DNA of 64,000 nucleotides, from contig VRMN01000024.1 of assembly GCA_008690995.1 (NCBI GenBank), forward strand, positions 1 to 64,000, read 5' to 3'. The DNA is from Porphyridium purpureum (Eukaryota > Rhodophyta > Bangiophyceae > Porphyridiales > Porphyridiaceae). Both the position numbers and the translations under genes were made by a program. How positions within the stretch are numbered: the first letter of the stretch is position 1; the number at the start of each line of letters is the position of its first letter. A model generated the notes under the pieces. The model had not been told where the DNA came from and did not search any database. It saw only the letters and a list, made by a program, of their open reading frames with translations. Below are positions 28,101 to 37,296 of this stretch, piece by piece.

Positions 28101-28484
28101 GAAGAAGTCCGCGACAATTTGATCGAAGCCCAGGGGAGAATGCAGAAGTTCTTCGATCGACGCAAGGATGCCCGGGAGTTTCAAGTTGGTGATCAAGTGT
28201 TGATCACGGCGCCGCAATTGCGGCCGAACAAGAGTGATTTGGCGGCACCAAAGTTTCTTGGTCCGGTGCCTGTCATTGAGAAGGTAAGCTCGCATGCTTA
28301 CCGAGTGATTTTGCCCGAGGGTGTGGCTTGTCATGATGTTTTTCCGATCCAACATCTGAAGCCATACTATGGACGCGAAGACTACATGGCAGGGGAAAAT
28401 GATGAAGAAGTACCCGACGACCTGCCAGCGTCCGATTCTGAGCCAGACTTGTTGAAAATTATCGAAGAGTCTGACTCTGAATGA
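24993..28484 (+). CDS. Gypsy copy 1 pol polyprotein
   Basis: 1163 codons. In order: aspartic protease (FLIDSGATDNFMS), reverse transcriptase (LDLASGYHQLRV, FGLCNAPATFQRAMN, IVYLDDILVF), RNase H (VYTDRSEVAVGGWLAQEG), integrase zinc region (HHDIPTAGHRG...CHACQ), integrase catalytic core (MDFVTELPRS, VSDRDPLFTS, NHPQTDGQTERVN) and a GPY/F-like C-terminus (KFLGPVPVIEKVSSHAYRV) with an acidic tail. No chromodomain is evident. The frame is open throughout. Confidence 0.93.
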   Translation: MLELWKAGTHRQEVSRGKEDYPAAGRRLAGVKKRGARVERFLGQSEGKEARRRYETSRGGNEDRCGGLGKPRSGCPKPCGRNSSANQPVIKELGGMGAAMLLRVRGKVHKSDGEATFLIDSGATDNFMSVDFVLKSDGLKQKASWKRDHVTLADGSVLETAGEVSNVKFTLSDGYSGTANFAICRIAGQDAILGMEWLKRENPVIDWQSGMLAYGEKRAWSMTQMLVPRKELRRLLKSQEVEECYLGVLKGREEPCSVERKGDDSVKKMLKDFESLFEEPRGLPESRTVEHVIRLKDEKPVRVGRVYRLSPAELKVLRETLDDLLDKGFVQPSQSPFGAPVLFVKKKDGSMRMCVDYRALNDATVKDRYPLPNMDELLDRLGAAHCFSKLDLASGYHQLRVRREDVPKTAFQTRYGQFEFRVMPFGLCNAPATFQRAMNELFADLLDKTVIVYLDDILVFTKDRQSHGEVLKEVLSRLQKAGYRLKRKKCSFFVSEVEYLGNIVGNGCVKMDPRKVEALRDWPVPKTVTELRSFLGMTNWFRRFVKGYSAVVAPLTSLLQNAKSKKQLIELGDEGKSAFEKIVGMLTEAPVLALPDPEKPFEVYTDRSEVAVGGWLAQEGRPVAFTSRKLLDRETRYSSYEGELMAVIHCLREFRPYLYGAKFVLHTDHEALKHLMTQKELNGRQARWLDFLAEFDITIDYVKGKSNVVADALSRKPELHALEYQVRCDEFGAGFQAFVGSYSSDPDFGALMGDLPTHQGFRTEAGLLYLRNRVCVPRKFRERVMQLHHDIPTAGHRGADTTYASLITRFYWPKMKRDVSRFVKTCHACQVTKSENRSFGKLKPLSIPEGPWVDILMDFVTELPRSEGSCDAIMTVVDRYSKMALFIPTRKDLTAKRCADLFVKHVVSRFGYPKSIVSDRDPLFTSTFWQQLSKRVGMKLAMSTANHPQTDGQTERVNRVIREMLKLMATNSGWVRDLPLYEFAYNSAPSSATGFAPFKVVYGRDPWFPPSEGWRPARDGQTKDMAEHWFRLCKVHEEVRDNLIEAQGRMQKFFDRRKDAREFQVGDQVLITAPQLRPNKSDLAAPKFLGPVPVIEKVSSHAYRVILPEGVACHDVFPIQHLKPYYGREDYMAGENDEEVPDDLPASDSEPDLLKIIEESDSE

Positions 28485-28590
28485 CTTGGGAATTGTGAGA
28501 AGTTTGCTAGGCAGAGGTTTTCTCCCGGAGCGCGGGTTCCTCGAGCCAAGAATGCAACTTAGTTTGAAGTCTCGCCGAGACGTCGAGCCA

Positions 28591-28603
28591 AGAGGGGGGG
28601 AGA
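28591..28603 (+). promoter_or_regulatory. Gypsy copy 1 polypurine tract
   Basis: AGAGGGGGGGAGA lies directly before the 3' LTR: the plus-strand primer site of LTR elements. Confidence 0.75.
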
Positions 28604-28897
28604 TGTTATCCGTTCGACCCCAGTCACCTAGAACGGTTCGGTTAATCCGAAACCGGTAAGCCGTTAAACCGGTAGACCGTTTAACCGTTTCTAGAAGCTT
28701 CTAGAGGTTCCAGAACCTTCTAGACGCGCGCAGAAATGCCAATGATTTGCATTGTCATTTCTCTTGGCGCCTTGCTGTCCCTGGCGGAAGTAAGGGTATA
28801 AAAAGGCGACGCGCCTGCCCGGACTAGCCGGTCAGGTCTTGCTCGGAGACAGAAGAGGTAAGAAGAAGCAGAGTAAAAAGGCACAGCATTGGTAACA
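28604..28897 (+). repeat. Gypsy copy 1, 3' LTR
   Basis: Identical to 23475-23767 except for one extra A in a short A-run. Followed by the GTAGA target duplication. Confidence 0.92.
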
Positions 28898-31800
28898 GTA
28901 GAAGAGTTTCTGCTCGCGCTTCAGCGGCGCTTCGAGCCAAAAGAAACAGAAAATGACGTGCGGGATGAACTGCAAAAGATGAAGCAGGGTGCAATGAGTG
29001 TCCAAGATTTTGAAGCTGCATTTAGTGAAGTTTGTCTGCGTATACCAAATTTGGTAGACAAAGATAAACTTCACTATTTTACAGAATCTCTTGACACTTC
29101 TATTGCCACTCACGTAGCGCTTCACTTCCCTCCCACCTATGACGACGCTTTGCGTTTGGCTTTAGTTGCCGACAAAGTCATATTTAAGCGTGGTCGAGAC
29201 CAGCAGCCCATCACAGCACGCACGTACCCGTCAGCCATGCAGCCTGCATACCACCCCCAGATGAACTATAACCAGCATGGTCCGGTGCCAATGGACTTGG
29301 GTACCGCCAGCGGCAGCCGCGCACGGGTGCACGAACGAGGATACAACGACTTCCAGCGGGATCGCTCGAACGAGTATCAACAGCAACAGCATGACCAATG
29401 GTCACCAGCTGGACCGCACCGGAACCTGCGTGCGAATCATGCAGAGCGGTACGCGCAGAGCCGCGCGGACGGACGAGACGGCGGCTGGCGAGAGCCGAGC
29501 ACGCACGGTTGGAACCGTGGTGGCGGCCAGAACGACGCGCGTGGGCGCGGCCAGAAGCGTGGCGCACCGCAACGAGGCGGTGCCAGTAGACCACGACCGC
29601 GACAGACGCCGAAGTCGCAACAAGATGGCAAGAAGAGTAATCAGCGTGGGCGCTATTACTGCCATCGGTGCTCCGTGTGGGGGCCAGCGACGCACAACTG
29701 TGCAGATAGGCGCGATGATCGCGATGCCAATCTCGGCGGGGCCGAGTTGATGACCGCCAGTGCGGGCAAAGGGTTGCTCAAGGTGAATGCTTGGGTGAAC
29801 GGCCGGGCGATGAAAGCAGTCATCGATACCGGCGCAACGCACACCTTTCTGAGCGAGAGCGCATGCGCGATGGTGCGAGTGCGCACAAACAGCACCGCGA
29901 ATGCCTTGACCATTCGATTGGCAGACGGCACGCAGTGCATGTCTCGCGGGCGCGCGACAGTGAATCTGGCGGTGCTGGATTCAGCAGAGAAGCAGCAGGA
30001 CGTGGTCGTGTACAATGGCCACAATGACCTCGTGATCGGTCTCGATTGGCTTCGAGCCAACCGCTTCGAAATGACCATCGGCGGTCACAGTCTTGGCACA
30101 GCCGAGGCTGATCATGTAGAGCAGGACCATTGCGTTCTGCACATGCCGTCGCGCGACACGTGCGGAATATGCAGCGCGGCAAAGCTGCGGCGCGCGCGTG
30201 CTGTGAGGCGAGACGACTCGGTTGGCAAAGAGCGCGGACGAGCGCGCGAGTTCAACGACGTGGTGTCGATTGACATTGTGGATCCCGGACTGGCAGCCGT
30301 GGATGGCAGCAGGTGGCTGCTCACTCACCTCGACGAAGCCACTGGGTGGTTCTCAGCAATTGGGCTGGCGGACAAGTCCGCCGCTGAGTGCATTCGCGGG
30401 TTGACGGAGCTGCAGCGCGGACGTGGTGATTGGCCACGAGTGTTGCGGTGTGACGAGGGCCGCGAGTTCATGGGCGAATTCGACGGATTCATCGCGGAAA
30501 AGGGCGTGGAGAAAGTCACTGGTGTACCTTACCGGGCGAACACGCACGCGACGCATGAACGCAAGCATGCAGACTTGAACGGAGCAGTGCGAGCACTGCT
30601 GATGCAGTCTGGCTTGCCGACCGCGTGGTATCCGTTCGCCGCCGCCTACTTTTGCCTGGCCAGAAACTTCGCCTGGCGCGGCGCAAAGCAGGAGCAGACC
30701 AGCTTCGAGCAACGGCTCGGTCTGACATGGCACAAGCCCATCCCTGCATTCGGGAGCGGCATTCTCATATACGATGAGAGCCGCGGCAAATTTGAGCCGA
30801 AAGGCTTGCCTGCAATCGTCGTTGGGTTCACGGCACCGAGGCCGAATGACCCGCGGCAGCCCATAAACCTGCTCGCCCTGCCCATTGCCGACTTGCGGCC
30901 ATCTGCGATCAGGAAGGTCGGCGAATGGAAGCCACTTCCCGACAAGTGGCCATTGCGACGTTTGGCACTGCGGCCTCCGGATGAGGCCATTGCGACGGGT
31001 GATCAATGGTCGCGAGCACGCGACAATGCATCGGACCGTGCATTCTGCACACAGTGCAAGAAAATAGTCGGTGGGAGCACCGAATGCGAGAAATGCATTT
31101 TGGGTCCGGCGCCTAGCCGACGTCACACTGGTGACGGCGCATGCAGGCAAATGCACTGCCAGTGCAACCGAGACAAGCACGGAAAGCTCGCGTCGCGAGC
31201 ACAGTATCGGCGCATTGAGCTGCCGTGGAGTCCGGCCGAGGACATTGCCATATCCGAAGGCATTGCCCGTTTTGGTGAGGACTGGCTTGCCATCGCGGGT
31301 AGGCCAGCATTCTTCATGCGCGGCCGCAAACCAGCCGGCTTGCGCGCGCGCGCAGCGGAACTGGGTGTGCTTCCAGTGCACGCAGCAGCAGCGACGTACA
31401 CAAGCGCGGCGACAGGAGGACCAGAGGACGAAGCGGCAGGTCTGGGGGTGGCAGAAGTTGTGGCCACAGCGGTGGCGATGGCCACGCCCGCCGGCCGCCA
31501 TGCATTAGCATCCGAGCTTCGTGCGCTCACTAGCACCGGCGCTCTGCCTTTCCGCCGCACGATGGACAAGGCAGTGGCGGCGCGCGTTCCGAACGCGCAA
31601 TTCGTTAAGTTGAAGCTCCTCTTCAACAAGAAGAATTCAGAAATGCCTTCGTCGTTCCACAAGACGAAGTGCCGCATCGTCGCGCAAGGATGCGTCGTGC
31701 TAGACGCCGATGGGCGTCGCGCGCGCGAAGAACCGTACCCTTTTGATCGCCCACCAGGTTTGCTGGCGATCCGCGCCTCGATGAGCATGGCGCTCATGCT

Positions 31801-33316
31801 CCATGGACCATCCGCCGACGGCGCCTTCTTCGACGTGACGTGTGCCTACCCCAGTGCACCATTGGGCGGCCGTCCGACATTCGGATATCTGCGCGACCTG
31901 GTCCCGGTCGTGAAGGGTCTAGTCAGCGAAGCCGACTACAGAAAGATGGCCGCATGCAGCGAGCCTGTCGTCGAGCTACCGCAGGCTCTGTACGGAATGA
32001 AACGGAGCGGCAGCGACTTCAGCCACGACGCTCGCGAGCGTGTCCGGCGGCTTGGATGGCAAGAATCCAACGCGGACAAGAACCAGTACTGGCGCCGCGA
32101 CGCGAACGGCAGCATGCTCACGCTGAGCATGTACGTCGACGATGGCGCACTCTTCGGCAATGCGGATGCGGTACGAGTGGCGGTCAAACAACTGAAGACC
32201 GTCTTCAGAATCGAACAGAAGGTCGAATACATTGCAGACTCGGCGCGTACGCGCCCTATCAAGTATCTCGGCATGCACATCTATCGCGACGGCGGCCGAT
32301 GGATATTGGATTCGGGGGTGTACGCCACCCATGTGGCGAACGGCCACACCGCGGACAACTTGCGCGTGCGCAGCACGCCACTCAGCGAGCGGGTTGACGA
32401 CAATGGTCCCGGCGGGCGCGCGTGCCCGACGAACAAGCGAACAGTCATTGGCCAACTGCTGTGGCTCAGCCGAACCACGCGAGCAGACATCGCTTATGCC
32501 ACGGCGCATGTGGCGCGTTATGTCGACCGGTGGGGGCCAAGCGCGGATCGCGCGCTCGACGAGATCGTCGGGTATCTGAAGAAGCATGCGGACGTCTGTC
32601 TGCAATACGACATACCCGCGACAGGCAGTCGCGACGTTCGGTTGCACGCGTGGGCTGATGCCGACTTTTCGGCACCGTCATCCACGAGCGGCGCCGTGCT
32701 CTTCATATCGAATGGCAGATGCCAACACCTTGTAGACTGGACCAGTCGGCGCCAGCGGCGCGTCAGCACCTCGACGACCGAGGCTGAGTTGGTAGCGCTG
32801 CACGACGCAGCGCAAGGCAGCGTGTTCCCAGTGGCGACATTGGCGGAAGAACTTTTGAGGCGCTGGCCTCCGATCGTTGTGCGGTGCGACAACGAGTCGA
32901 CTTTACGCGCGGTGGAGCGCGGCCACAGTGACCGGCTACTGCACGCGCCAAAGATGCAGCGCATCTCGCTGAGATGGTTGCACGAGATAGCAGCGGACGG
33001 ACTCGTCAGGTTCGTCTATGTCGCTACGCGCGACAACATCGCTGACGGCTTGACGAAGCCGATTGCCACCGACGTGTTTCGCGGCCATGCAGCCGCGTGG
33101 GGCCTGTACGGTGCAAGCTTATCCCTTGGCATCGCCCAGCGTATGACGCATGCTCGCTCCGCCGCAAACCGTGGCAACGCCTTCGCGATGCTCATGCAGC
33201 CCGACGACTGCGACGATGATGCTGGCATGCGCGGCTATGCGTACAGCCATGATGATGAGAGAATGTCGTGTGACAATGATCCGTACACCCGCTGGCACCT
33301 TGTCGAGCGAGTGTGA
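28898..33316 (+). CDS. Copia gag-pol, part right of the nested element
   Basis: One long open frame. In order: remaining gag (KMKQGAMSVQDFEAAFSEVC), Arg/Gly-rich linker, zinc-knuckle-like CHRCSVWGPATHNC, protease (AVIDTGATHTFLS), GAG-pre-integrase (HMPSRDTCGICSAAKLRRAR), integrase core (VVSIDIVDPG, LRCDEGREFMGEF, THATHERKHADLNG), a Cys-rich patch (31046-31097), a SANT/Myb-like segment (31219-31365), reverse transcriptase (MALMLHG, PQALYGMKRS, LSMYVDDGALFG) and RNase H (WADADFSAPSSTSGAV, STSTTEAELVALHD). Part of a retroelement; no chemistry beyond the family's copy-and-insert cycle is implied. Confidence 0.9.
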   Translation, partial: VEEFLLALQRRFEPKETENDVRDELQKMKQGAMSVQDFEAAFSEVCLRIPNLVDKDKLHYFTESLDTSIATHVALHFPPTYDDALRLALVADKVIFKRGRDQQPITARTYPSAMQPAYHPQMNYNQHGPVPMDLGTASGSRARVHERGYNDFQRDRSNEYQQQQHDQWSPAGPHRNLRANHAERYAQSRADGRDGGWREPSTHGWNRGGGQNDARGRGQKRGAPQRGGASRPRPRQTPKSQQDGKKSNQRGRYYCHRCSVWGPATHNCADRRDDRDANLGGAELMTASAGKGLLKVNAWVNGRAMKAVIDTGATHTFLSESACAMVRVRTNSTANALTIRLADGTQCMSRGRATVNLAVLDSAEKQQDVVVYNGHNDLVIGLDWLRANRFEMTIGGHSLGTAEADHVEQDHCVLHMPSRDTCGICSAAKLRRARAVRRDDSVGKERGRAREFNDVVSIDIVDPGLAAVDGSRWLLTHLDEATGWFSAIGLADKSAAECIRGLTELQRGRGDWPRVLRCDEGREFMGEFDGFIAEKGVEKVTGVPYRANTHATHERKHADLNGAVRALLMQSGLPTAWYPFAAAYFCLARNFAWRGAKQEQTSFEQRLGLTWHKPIPAFGSGILIYDESRGKFEPKGLPAIVVGFTAPRPNDPRQPINLLALPIADLRPSAIRKVGEWKPLPDKWPLRRLALRPPDEAIATGDQWSRARDNASDRAFCTQCKKIVGGSTECEKCILGPAPSRRHTGDGACRQMHCQCNRDKHGKLASRAQYRRIELPWSPAEDIAISEGIARFGEDWLAIAGRPAFFMRGRKPAGLRARAAELGVLPVHAAAATYTSAATGGPEDEAAGLGVAEVVATAVAMATPAGRHALASELRALTSTGALPFRRTMDKAVAARVPNAQFVKLKLLFNKKNSEMPSSFHKTKCRIVAQGCVVLDADGRRAREEPYPFDRPPGLLAIRASMSMALMLHGPSADGAFFDVTCAYPSAPLGGRPTFGYLRDLVPVVKGLVSEADYRKMAACSEPVVELPQALYGMKRSGSDFSHDARERVRRLGWQESNADKNQYWRRDANGSMLTLSMYVDDGALFGNADAVRVAVKQLKTVFRIEQKVEYIADSARTRPIKYLGMHIYRDGGRWILDSGVYATHVANGHTADNLRVRSTPLSERVDDNGPGGRACPTNKRTVIGQLLWLSRTTRADIAYATAHVARYVDRWGPSADRALDEIVGYLKKHADVCLQYDIPATGSRDVRLHAWADADFSAPSSTSGAVLFISNGRCQHLVDWTSRRQRRVSTSTTEAELVALHDAAQGSVFPVATLAEELLRRWPPIVVRCDNESTLRAVERGHSDRLLHAPKMQRISLRWLHEIAADGLVRFVYVATRDNIADGLTKPIATDVFRGHAAAWGLYGASLSLGIAQRMTHARSAANRGNAFAMLMQPDDCDDDAGMRGYAYSHDDERMSCDNDPYTRWHLVERV

Positions 33317-33356
33317 TTCGTTCCTTTGCAGCCAGCGCAGAAGTGATGAGGGGGTG

Positions 33357-33654
33357 CGTGGAATATAGTCATCCCTCTCTGCCTGCCTGATGACGTGATG
33401 TGGAGTCATCGAATACTTAATGATGACAACTCTCCGTTGGTTGGTGACCGTAATGGTTAACCACAGTAGTATATCATTAGAGTGTGAGAGACGGCCGACG
33501 AGTCGGCGCTCTGTCTCCTTTTGAGGCAAGAGCTAGGTTGTGTTAAGGAGTAAAGTCGTCTTGTTGTGGACCTCTTGCTTCAGCTAGCCACCAGTAGTTT
33601 ACTATTGGTACACGTTTGGTATACGCGTGCTTCACGAAGACGCTATCATCAAAG
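33357..33654 (+). repeat. Copia 3' LTR
   Basis: Matches 22330-22641. It is preceded by a purine run (GATGAGGGGG) that would serve as polypurine tract, and followed by GTGAA (33655-33659). Confidence 0.85.
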
Positions 33655-35160
33655 GTGAATAAGGTACAGTTACAGGTTCAGGTGAGCTGTACTTTCGAGT
33701 AACCCTAAAAGGTTGCAAGCTGTGCGCGCAGTTCGTGTTGGCGTTGAAGGAGCTGTGGTGTCGGGTGGGTGAGACCGTGACGCGCATGTGAGATGGACGC
33801 TGTGAGTGCGGGAAGCCTGCGGCGTGCTCGCTGAGCGCACACGGTAGTCCCTGTGAGTTTGCACTAGTCTAAGTGGGCATTGATGTCTCCGGCACGCGGT
33901 GAACGTGATGCTTGATGGAGGTGAGATACCTGCATTGCAGGTAGATTGCGCGCACCTCGCCGAGCGGTGGATTATCGAAGTGTGCGTTCATGGACAGTGT
34001 CATTTGGTTCAATGGCATCGGCTTGGATTTAGGCCATGCCCTTTCGTGGAAGCCAAGCGTCAGTGCTAAAAGGAAGAAGAACGAGAGGGGAGGTCGAACA
34101 CTTTATACGGCGGCTCCTTGGTGGAACTTTCGTGCGTTTCGCATTTGCTCCTGCTTTGGGCTGGTATCTTTCAAGAACACAATCCAGACAGTCGCAGAAA
34201 AGCTTGTGTCTGCTGTTGAAGTTGCCATTACTTCGCCTATTTTTACCTGCAGCTGGCTTTGACGAAAGTACTGATATCCCGCGGCGCAAGTCTCTGGCAG
34301 TGCCGAGTGCGACTGCCTTACTTTTGACTAGCTCCTAGTTGATGCAAGAAGCCACCAAGCAAATTGCCAAATCGTCGGTGCCGGCAGACGAATACATTCG
34401 AGCAGCGTGGCTCAGATTTCGCGTTGGAGGTGACTAGTCAAATGATCTTGCTCATATTCATCAATGGCGTGGATGGCTTCTGGTTGGGCTTTTAGGCCGA
34501 CAGTTAGCAGTCGCGCGCATTACCAAGGCGCTCACTTCGCTCAGATTAAGCTCGAAATGATTCCCTCCCGATGCGCAAGGACCTGCCAGCTGGTTCACGG
34601 CGACGAACCAGAGCAGTAGAGACCTGGTAGAGCCTGCCACAGGAGTCAGCGACCGTAGCCTTCACTTTTCATAGAAGCGCTGTCTCTGTGAGCCAGACAC
34701 TCGCATGCTTAAGAATCGCAGCGCGCATTGCGCGAGGCCGCAGTAGGAAGGGCCGGACAATGTCATCCGGCCCGTGTCGGACAGTAGTGCGGGAAGTGGG
34801 GTGCTGGGTATCAGCATGTCATTATGTTGGTGGTTTCACAGCTGGCTCTGCGGTTTGCCGCAAAACGTGTCCCGCTACAGGCCGGAGGTAGCAGTTCATG
34901 CGTGCGCTTGATTGCTGTATCCAAACGAAATATTTATTATGCGACGCGTGAGCGTGGTTCATGACCAGGCGAGACCCATGTCTGAGCATGTGCTTGCGAC
35001 GTCCGAACTGGCAACTCGCTCAAGCCCAAGCACAACGCCAGTCTTACCGCATGCCGACCTTTTCATACTTTTAGGCCTCTGATGATGCCTTCTCAGCGTA
35101 AGTTGGGCGCATTCTGCAACTGCGCTGCGGCTCCTAGCCCTAGTTTTCCCACAAGTGCGC
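33655..35160. other. Intergenic stretch; displaced promoter flank at its left end
   Basis: The first 40 bases carry GGTACAGT (33663-33670) and GCTGTACT (33686-33693). Before the copia insertion they adjoined the GTACAGTG at 22309, so they belong to the promoter of the small membrane-protein gene. The remaining about 1.4 kb shows no recognisable gene, RNA or repeat. Confidence 0.4.
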
Positions 35161-37278
35161 TCACGACACTGCGGGCCGCCTGCTGACTCCGGAGTTCGAG
35201 GTACGGCCGTCCTCGATCGGCTCAGCTAAAATCGAGACACGATTTGTGTCTTTCTTTGGAATCACGTTAGCTACGCCAGCGGTTGCGGATGCAGATGCTG
35301 ACGCGGATGCTGACGCCGCTGCAGAGGTCGGCACCGATGCTGATGACGATGAAGAGGTCGTCGCATCACTGGCAGGTCTGGCATCGGGCGCAGAACGATC
35401 ACGACGACGCGTGACTCGCATCATAAGACCGTTCTGTGTGTGGATCGTAGCGCCCGTTGTCATACCAACCTCATCATACACGTGCTCAAAGTCAAACTCT
35501 CGAAGCGTCATGGCAAGGCACACGGTCGCCTCTAGCATGGCAAACTGGTCCCCTACGCATTTCCTGGGCCCTGCTCCGAATGGCATAAAGGCGTAGTCCG
35601 AATTGATTTCGTTTGGATACAGACTGGCCTCATTCGGATTGGGTTTGTAGCCTTTCCAGTCCTTGACGGCCGGGTTGGTGAACTCGCGCGTCCAGCGATC
35701 CGGGTCAAAGCGATTGGGATTTTCCCACAAATCTGGGTGGCGGTGAAGCGTATATAACGAAATGAATAAATCATTTCCGCGCAGTAATTTAAGGTCCATC
35801 TTGGACGTCCCTGCGGGTATCGTGTGGTCCTTAAGCGCCCGGCGAATCAGTACAGGCGGCTGCGGGTACATGCGCAACGTCTCTGCTAATACGCGACGAG
35901 TATACTGCAGCGCCTTGACGTCCGACATTGTGGGCATCTTTCGGTCCGGAAGGATGGTATCAATCTCTTCGCGCAGCTTGGAGAGCACGTGCGGATTCCT
36001 CGCAATCTCGCACAGGGCCCACGTTAAAAGCGCCGCCGTCGTTTCGTGACCAGCCGTAAGCAGCGTGATCAAATCGTCCCGCAGCTGCGAGCACGTGGCC
36101 TGCTCGCCGCGGAGATCGACAAGGAATCGAAGCATGGAGGGGTCCTTGATGACATCATAATCTCGTGATTCGAGCGCCGACAGGTCGCTCTCGTCACGCG
36201 AGTCGACGGCAAGCTGAATCAATTCATCTAGCTGGTCGCTGATGATCTTCATGTCGCGGCGGAATTTGCGCTGCCTCGGTATTACCCAGTTCAGGAACTC
36301 AATTTTCCAGTATGGAAAGAGAAATGTGGAGCGGTGCTCCGCCTCGCGCAGGCATCGGTACACAGCCTTGATGATGGGTGACTCATTTGTGACGCTGCCA
36401 AACTCGTAGTTGAAAACGGCCTTGCCGATAATGTCCAGCGAGCACGAGCAGAATGCAGTTTCCATGTCAATCACGTTTGACTGCTTTGCTTGGGCCTTCG
36501 ACCCCAGTTGTTGCTTGACACTGCCCGTACTGCTCACGACGCCGCGGGAAGCGACGCGGTCGAGCTCCTGTAGAAGCTCATCGGTACATTCGCCAAACAG
36601 GCGCGTCATGCGATCGAGCCACTTCATATGAAAGCCCGGTGCTATCACTCTCCTACGTTTCTTCCACGTTTCAAAATCAGCCGGGATGAGGCCCTTCCCC
36701 ATGATGGGCTCCAAGATTTCGGCCAAAACGCCTTTGTCGTAATAGGTGGGGTTATCGCGCAGAATAAATCGCGTCATGGCCGGATCGCTCACCACAAAGA
36801 ACACCTTTGGTCCGAAAGCGAGCTTGAACACGCTGCCGTATTGTGCAAAGTACTTTGCGAGCGCAATAAAGAACGGCTGATCGCCGAGCAGATCCGACGG
36901 GTCGCCCTCGACACGCGGCGCTCCATCCACGGACGGCTTGCTTCCGTACGTCTGCTGAATGTTCGTCCACCACAGCCCCGCCATATCCCCGGTCGTGAGT
37001 GGCGGCGGAATCTCGCCCTTGTCCGCGTCGGCAGAGCCCGTGGTCGGCACGGGCAATTGGGTCTCACCCTGCCCATTCTGCTGATCCACCGGACACGCTT
37101 TCCTGACCGAGCGCGCGGCCCTGCCCCTACTCGCGCCGCGCGCCACCACCGCCGCGGCTCGAGCCGCAACAGCGCCGGCGTCCGGCGCGCGGATCCGCTG
37201 CGAGCGCGCCGCCACCTTCCATTCCGCGCTCCGCTCAGACCCGACCGCTCCCCCACAGAACGCCGCCATCCATCCCAT
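35161..37278 (-). CDS. Cytochrome P450 of the CYP97 (carotenoid ring hydroxylase) family
   Basis: The chosen start is ATG 37278 (the frame extends six codons further to a GTG; ATG 37269 is an alternative). The first about 90 residues are Ala/Arg-rich and end before QQNGQGETQ, a plastid transit peptide by look. The P450 has the I-helix LLTAGHETTAALLTW, ETLRMYPQPP (ExxR), FDPDRW and heme loop FMPFGAGPRKCVGDQFAMLE with its Cys. GPRKCVGDQFA is the CYP97 signature, and the QTYGSKP/LLGDQPFF N-region fits CYP97B. Family members hydroxylate beta-rings of carotenes in plastids, here probably on the path to zeaxanthin. The C-terminus carries an unusual Ser/Ala-repeat tail after the heme domain. Confidence 0.88.
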   Translation of the reverse strand: MGWMAAFCGGAVGSERSAEWKVAARSQRIRAPDAGAVAARAAAVVARGASRGRAARSVRKACPVDQQNGQGETQLPVPTTGSADADKGEIPPPLTTGDMAGLWWTNIQQTYGSKPSVDGAPRVEGDPSDLLGDQPFFIALAKYFAQYGSVFKLAFGPKVFFVVSDPAMTRFILRDNPTYYDKGVLAEILEPIMGKGLIPADFETWKKRRRVIAPGFHMKWLDRMTRLFGECTDELLQELDRVASRGVVSSTGSVKQQLGSKAQAKQSNVIDMETAFCSCSLDIIGKAVFNYEFGSVTNESPIIKAVYRCLREAEHRSTFLFPYWKIEFLNWVIPRQRKFRRDMKIISDQLDELIQLAVDSRDESDLSALESRDYDVIKDPSMLRFLVDLRGEQATCSQLRDDLITLLTAGHETTAALLTWALCEIARNPHVLSKLREEIDTILPDRKMPTMSDVKALQYTRRVLAETLRMYPQPPVLIRRALKDHTIPAGTSKMDLKLLRGNDLFISLYTLHRHPDLWENPNRFDPDRWTREFTNPAVKDWKGYKPNPNEASLYPNEINSDYAFMPFGAGPRKCVGDQFAMLEATVCLAMTLREFDFEHVYDEVGMTTGATIHTQNGLMMRVTRRRDRSAPDARPASDATTSSSSSASVPTSAAASASASASASATAGVANVIPKKDTNRVSILAEPIEDGRTSNSGVSRRPAVS

Positions 37279-37296
37279 TCCAACGCCGCGCTCCAC

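Larger units (their letters stand above)
23475..28897 (+). mobile_element. Ty3/gypsy LTR retrotransposon, copy 1 (nested in copia)
   Basis: A complete-looking element with 293/294-base LTRs (TGTTA...TAACA) that differ by a single base of length, so it is very young. GTAGA target duplications flank it (23470-23474 and 28898-28902). Parts in order: LTR, primer site, leader, gag with CCHC knuckle, pol (protease, RT, RNase H, integrase), polypurine tract, LTR. It lies in the same orientation as the host copia element. A near-identical second copy is at 50078-55541. Confidence 0.95.
22330..33654 (+). mobile_element. Ty1/copia LTR retrotransposon carrying a nested gypsy element
   Basis: A fossil-class element of the Ty1/copia family. 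It has near-identical LTRs at both ends, an initiator-tRNA-type primer site, a gag region, and a long polyprotein in copia order (protease, integrase, reverse transcriptase, RNase H). A complete Ty3/gypsy element (23475-28897) sits within its gag region; apart from that split it looks whole. The LTR copies differ by one short tandem duplication and about one substitution, so the insertion is young. A GTGAA target duplication flanks it if the LTR ends are set at 22330 and 33654; the ends do not show the usual TG...CA, so allow a few bases of uncertainty. Confidence 0.9.

Noticed and set aside
34600-34650. TGGTAGAGC resembling a tRNA A-box
   Set aside because: No T-arm follows and no cloverleaf can be drawn.
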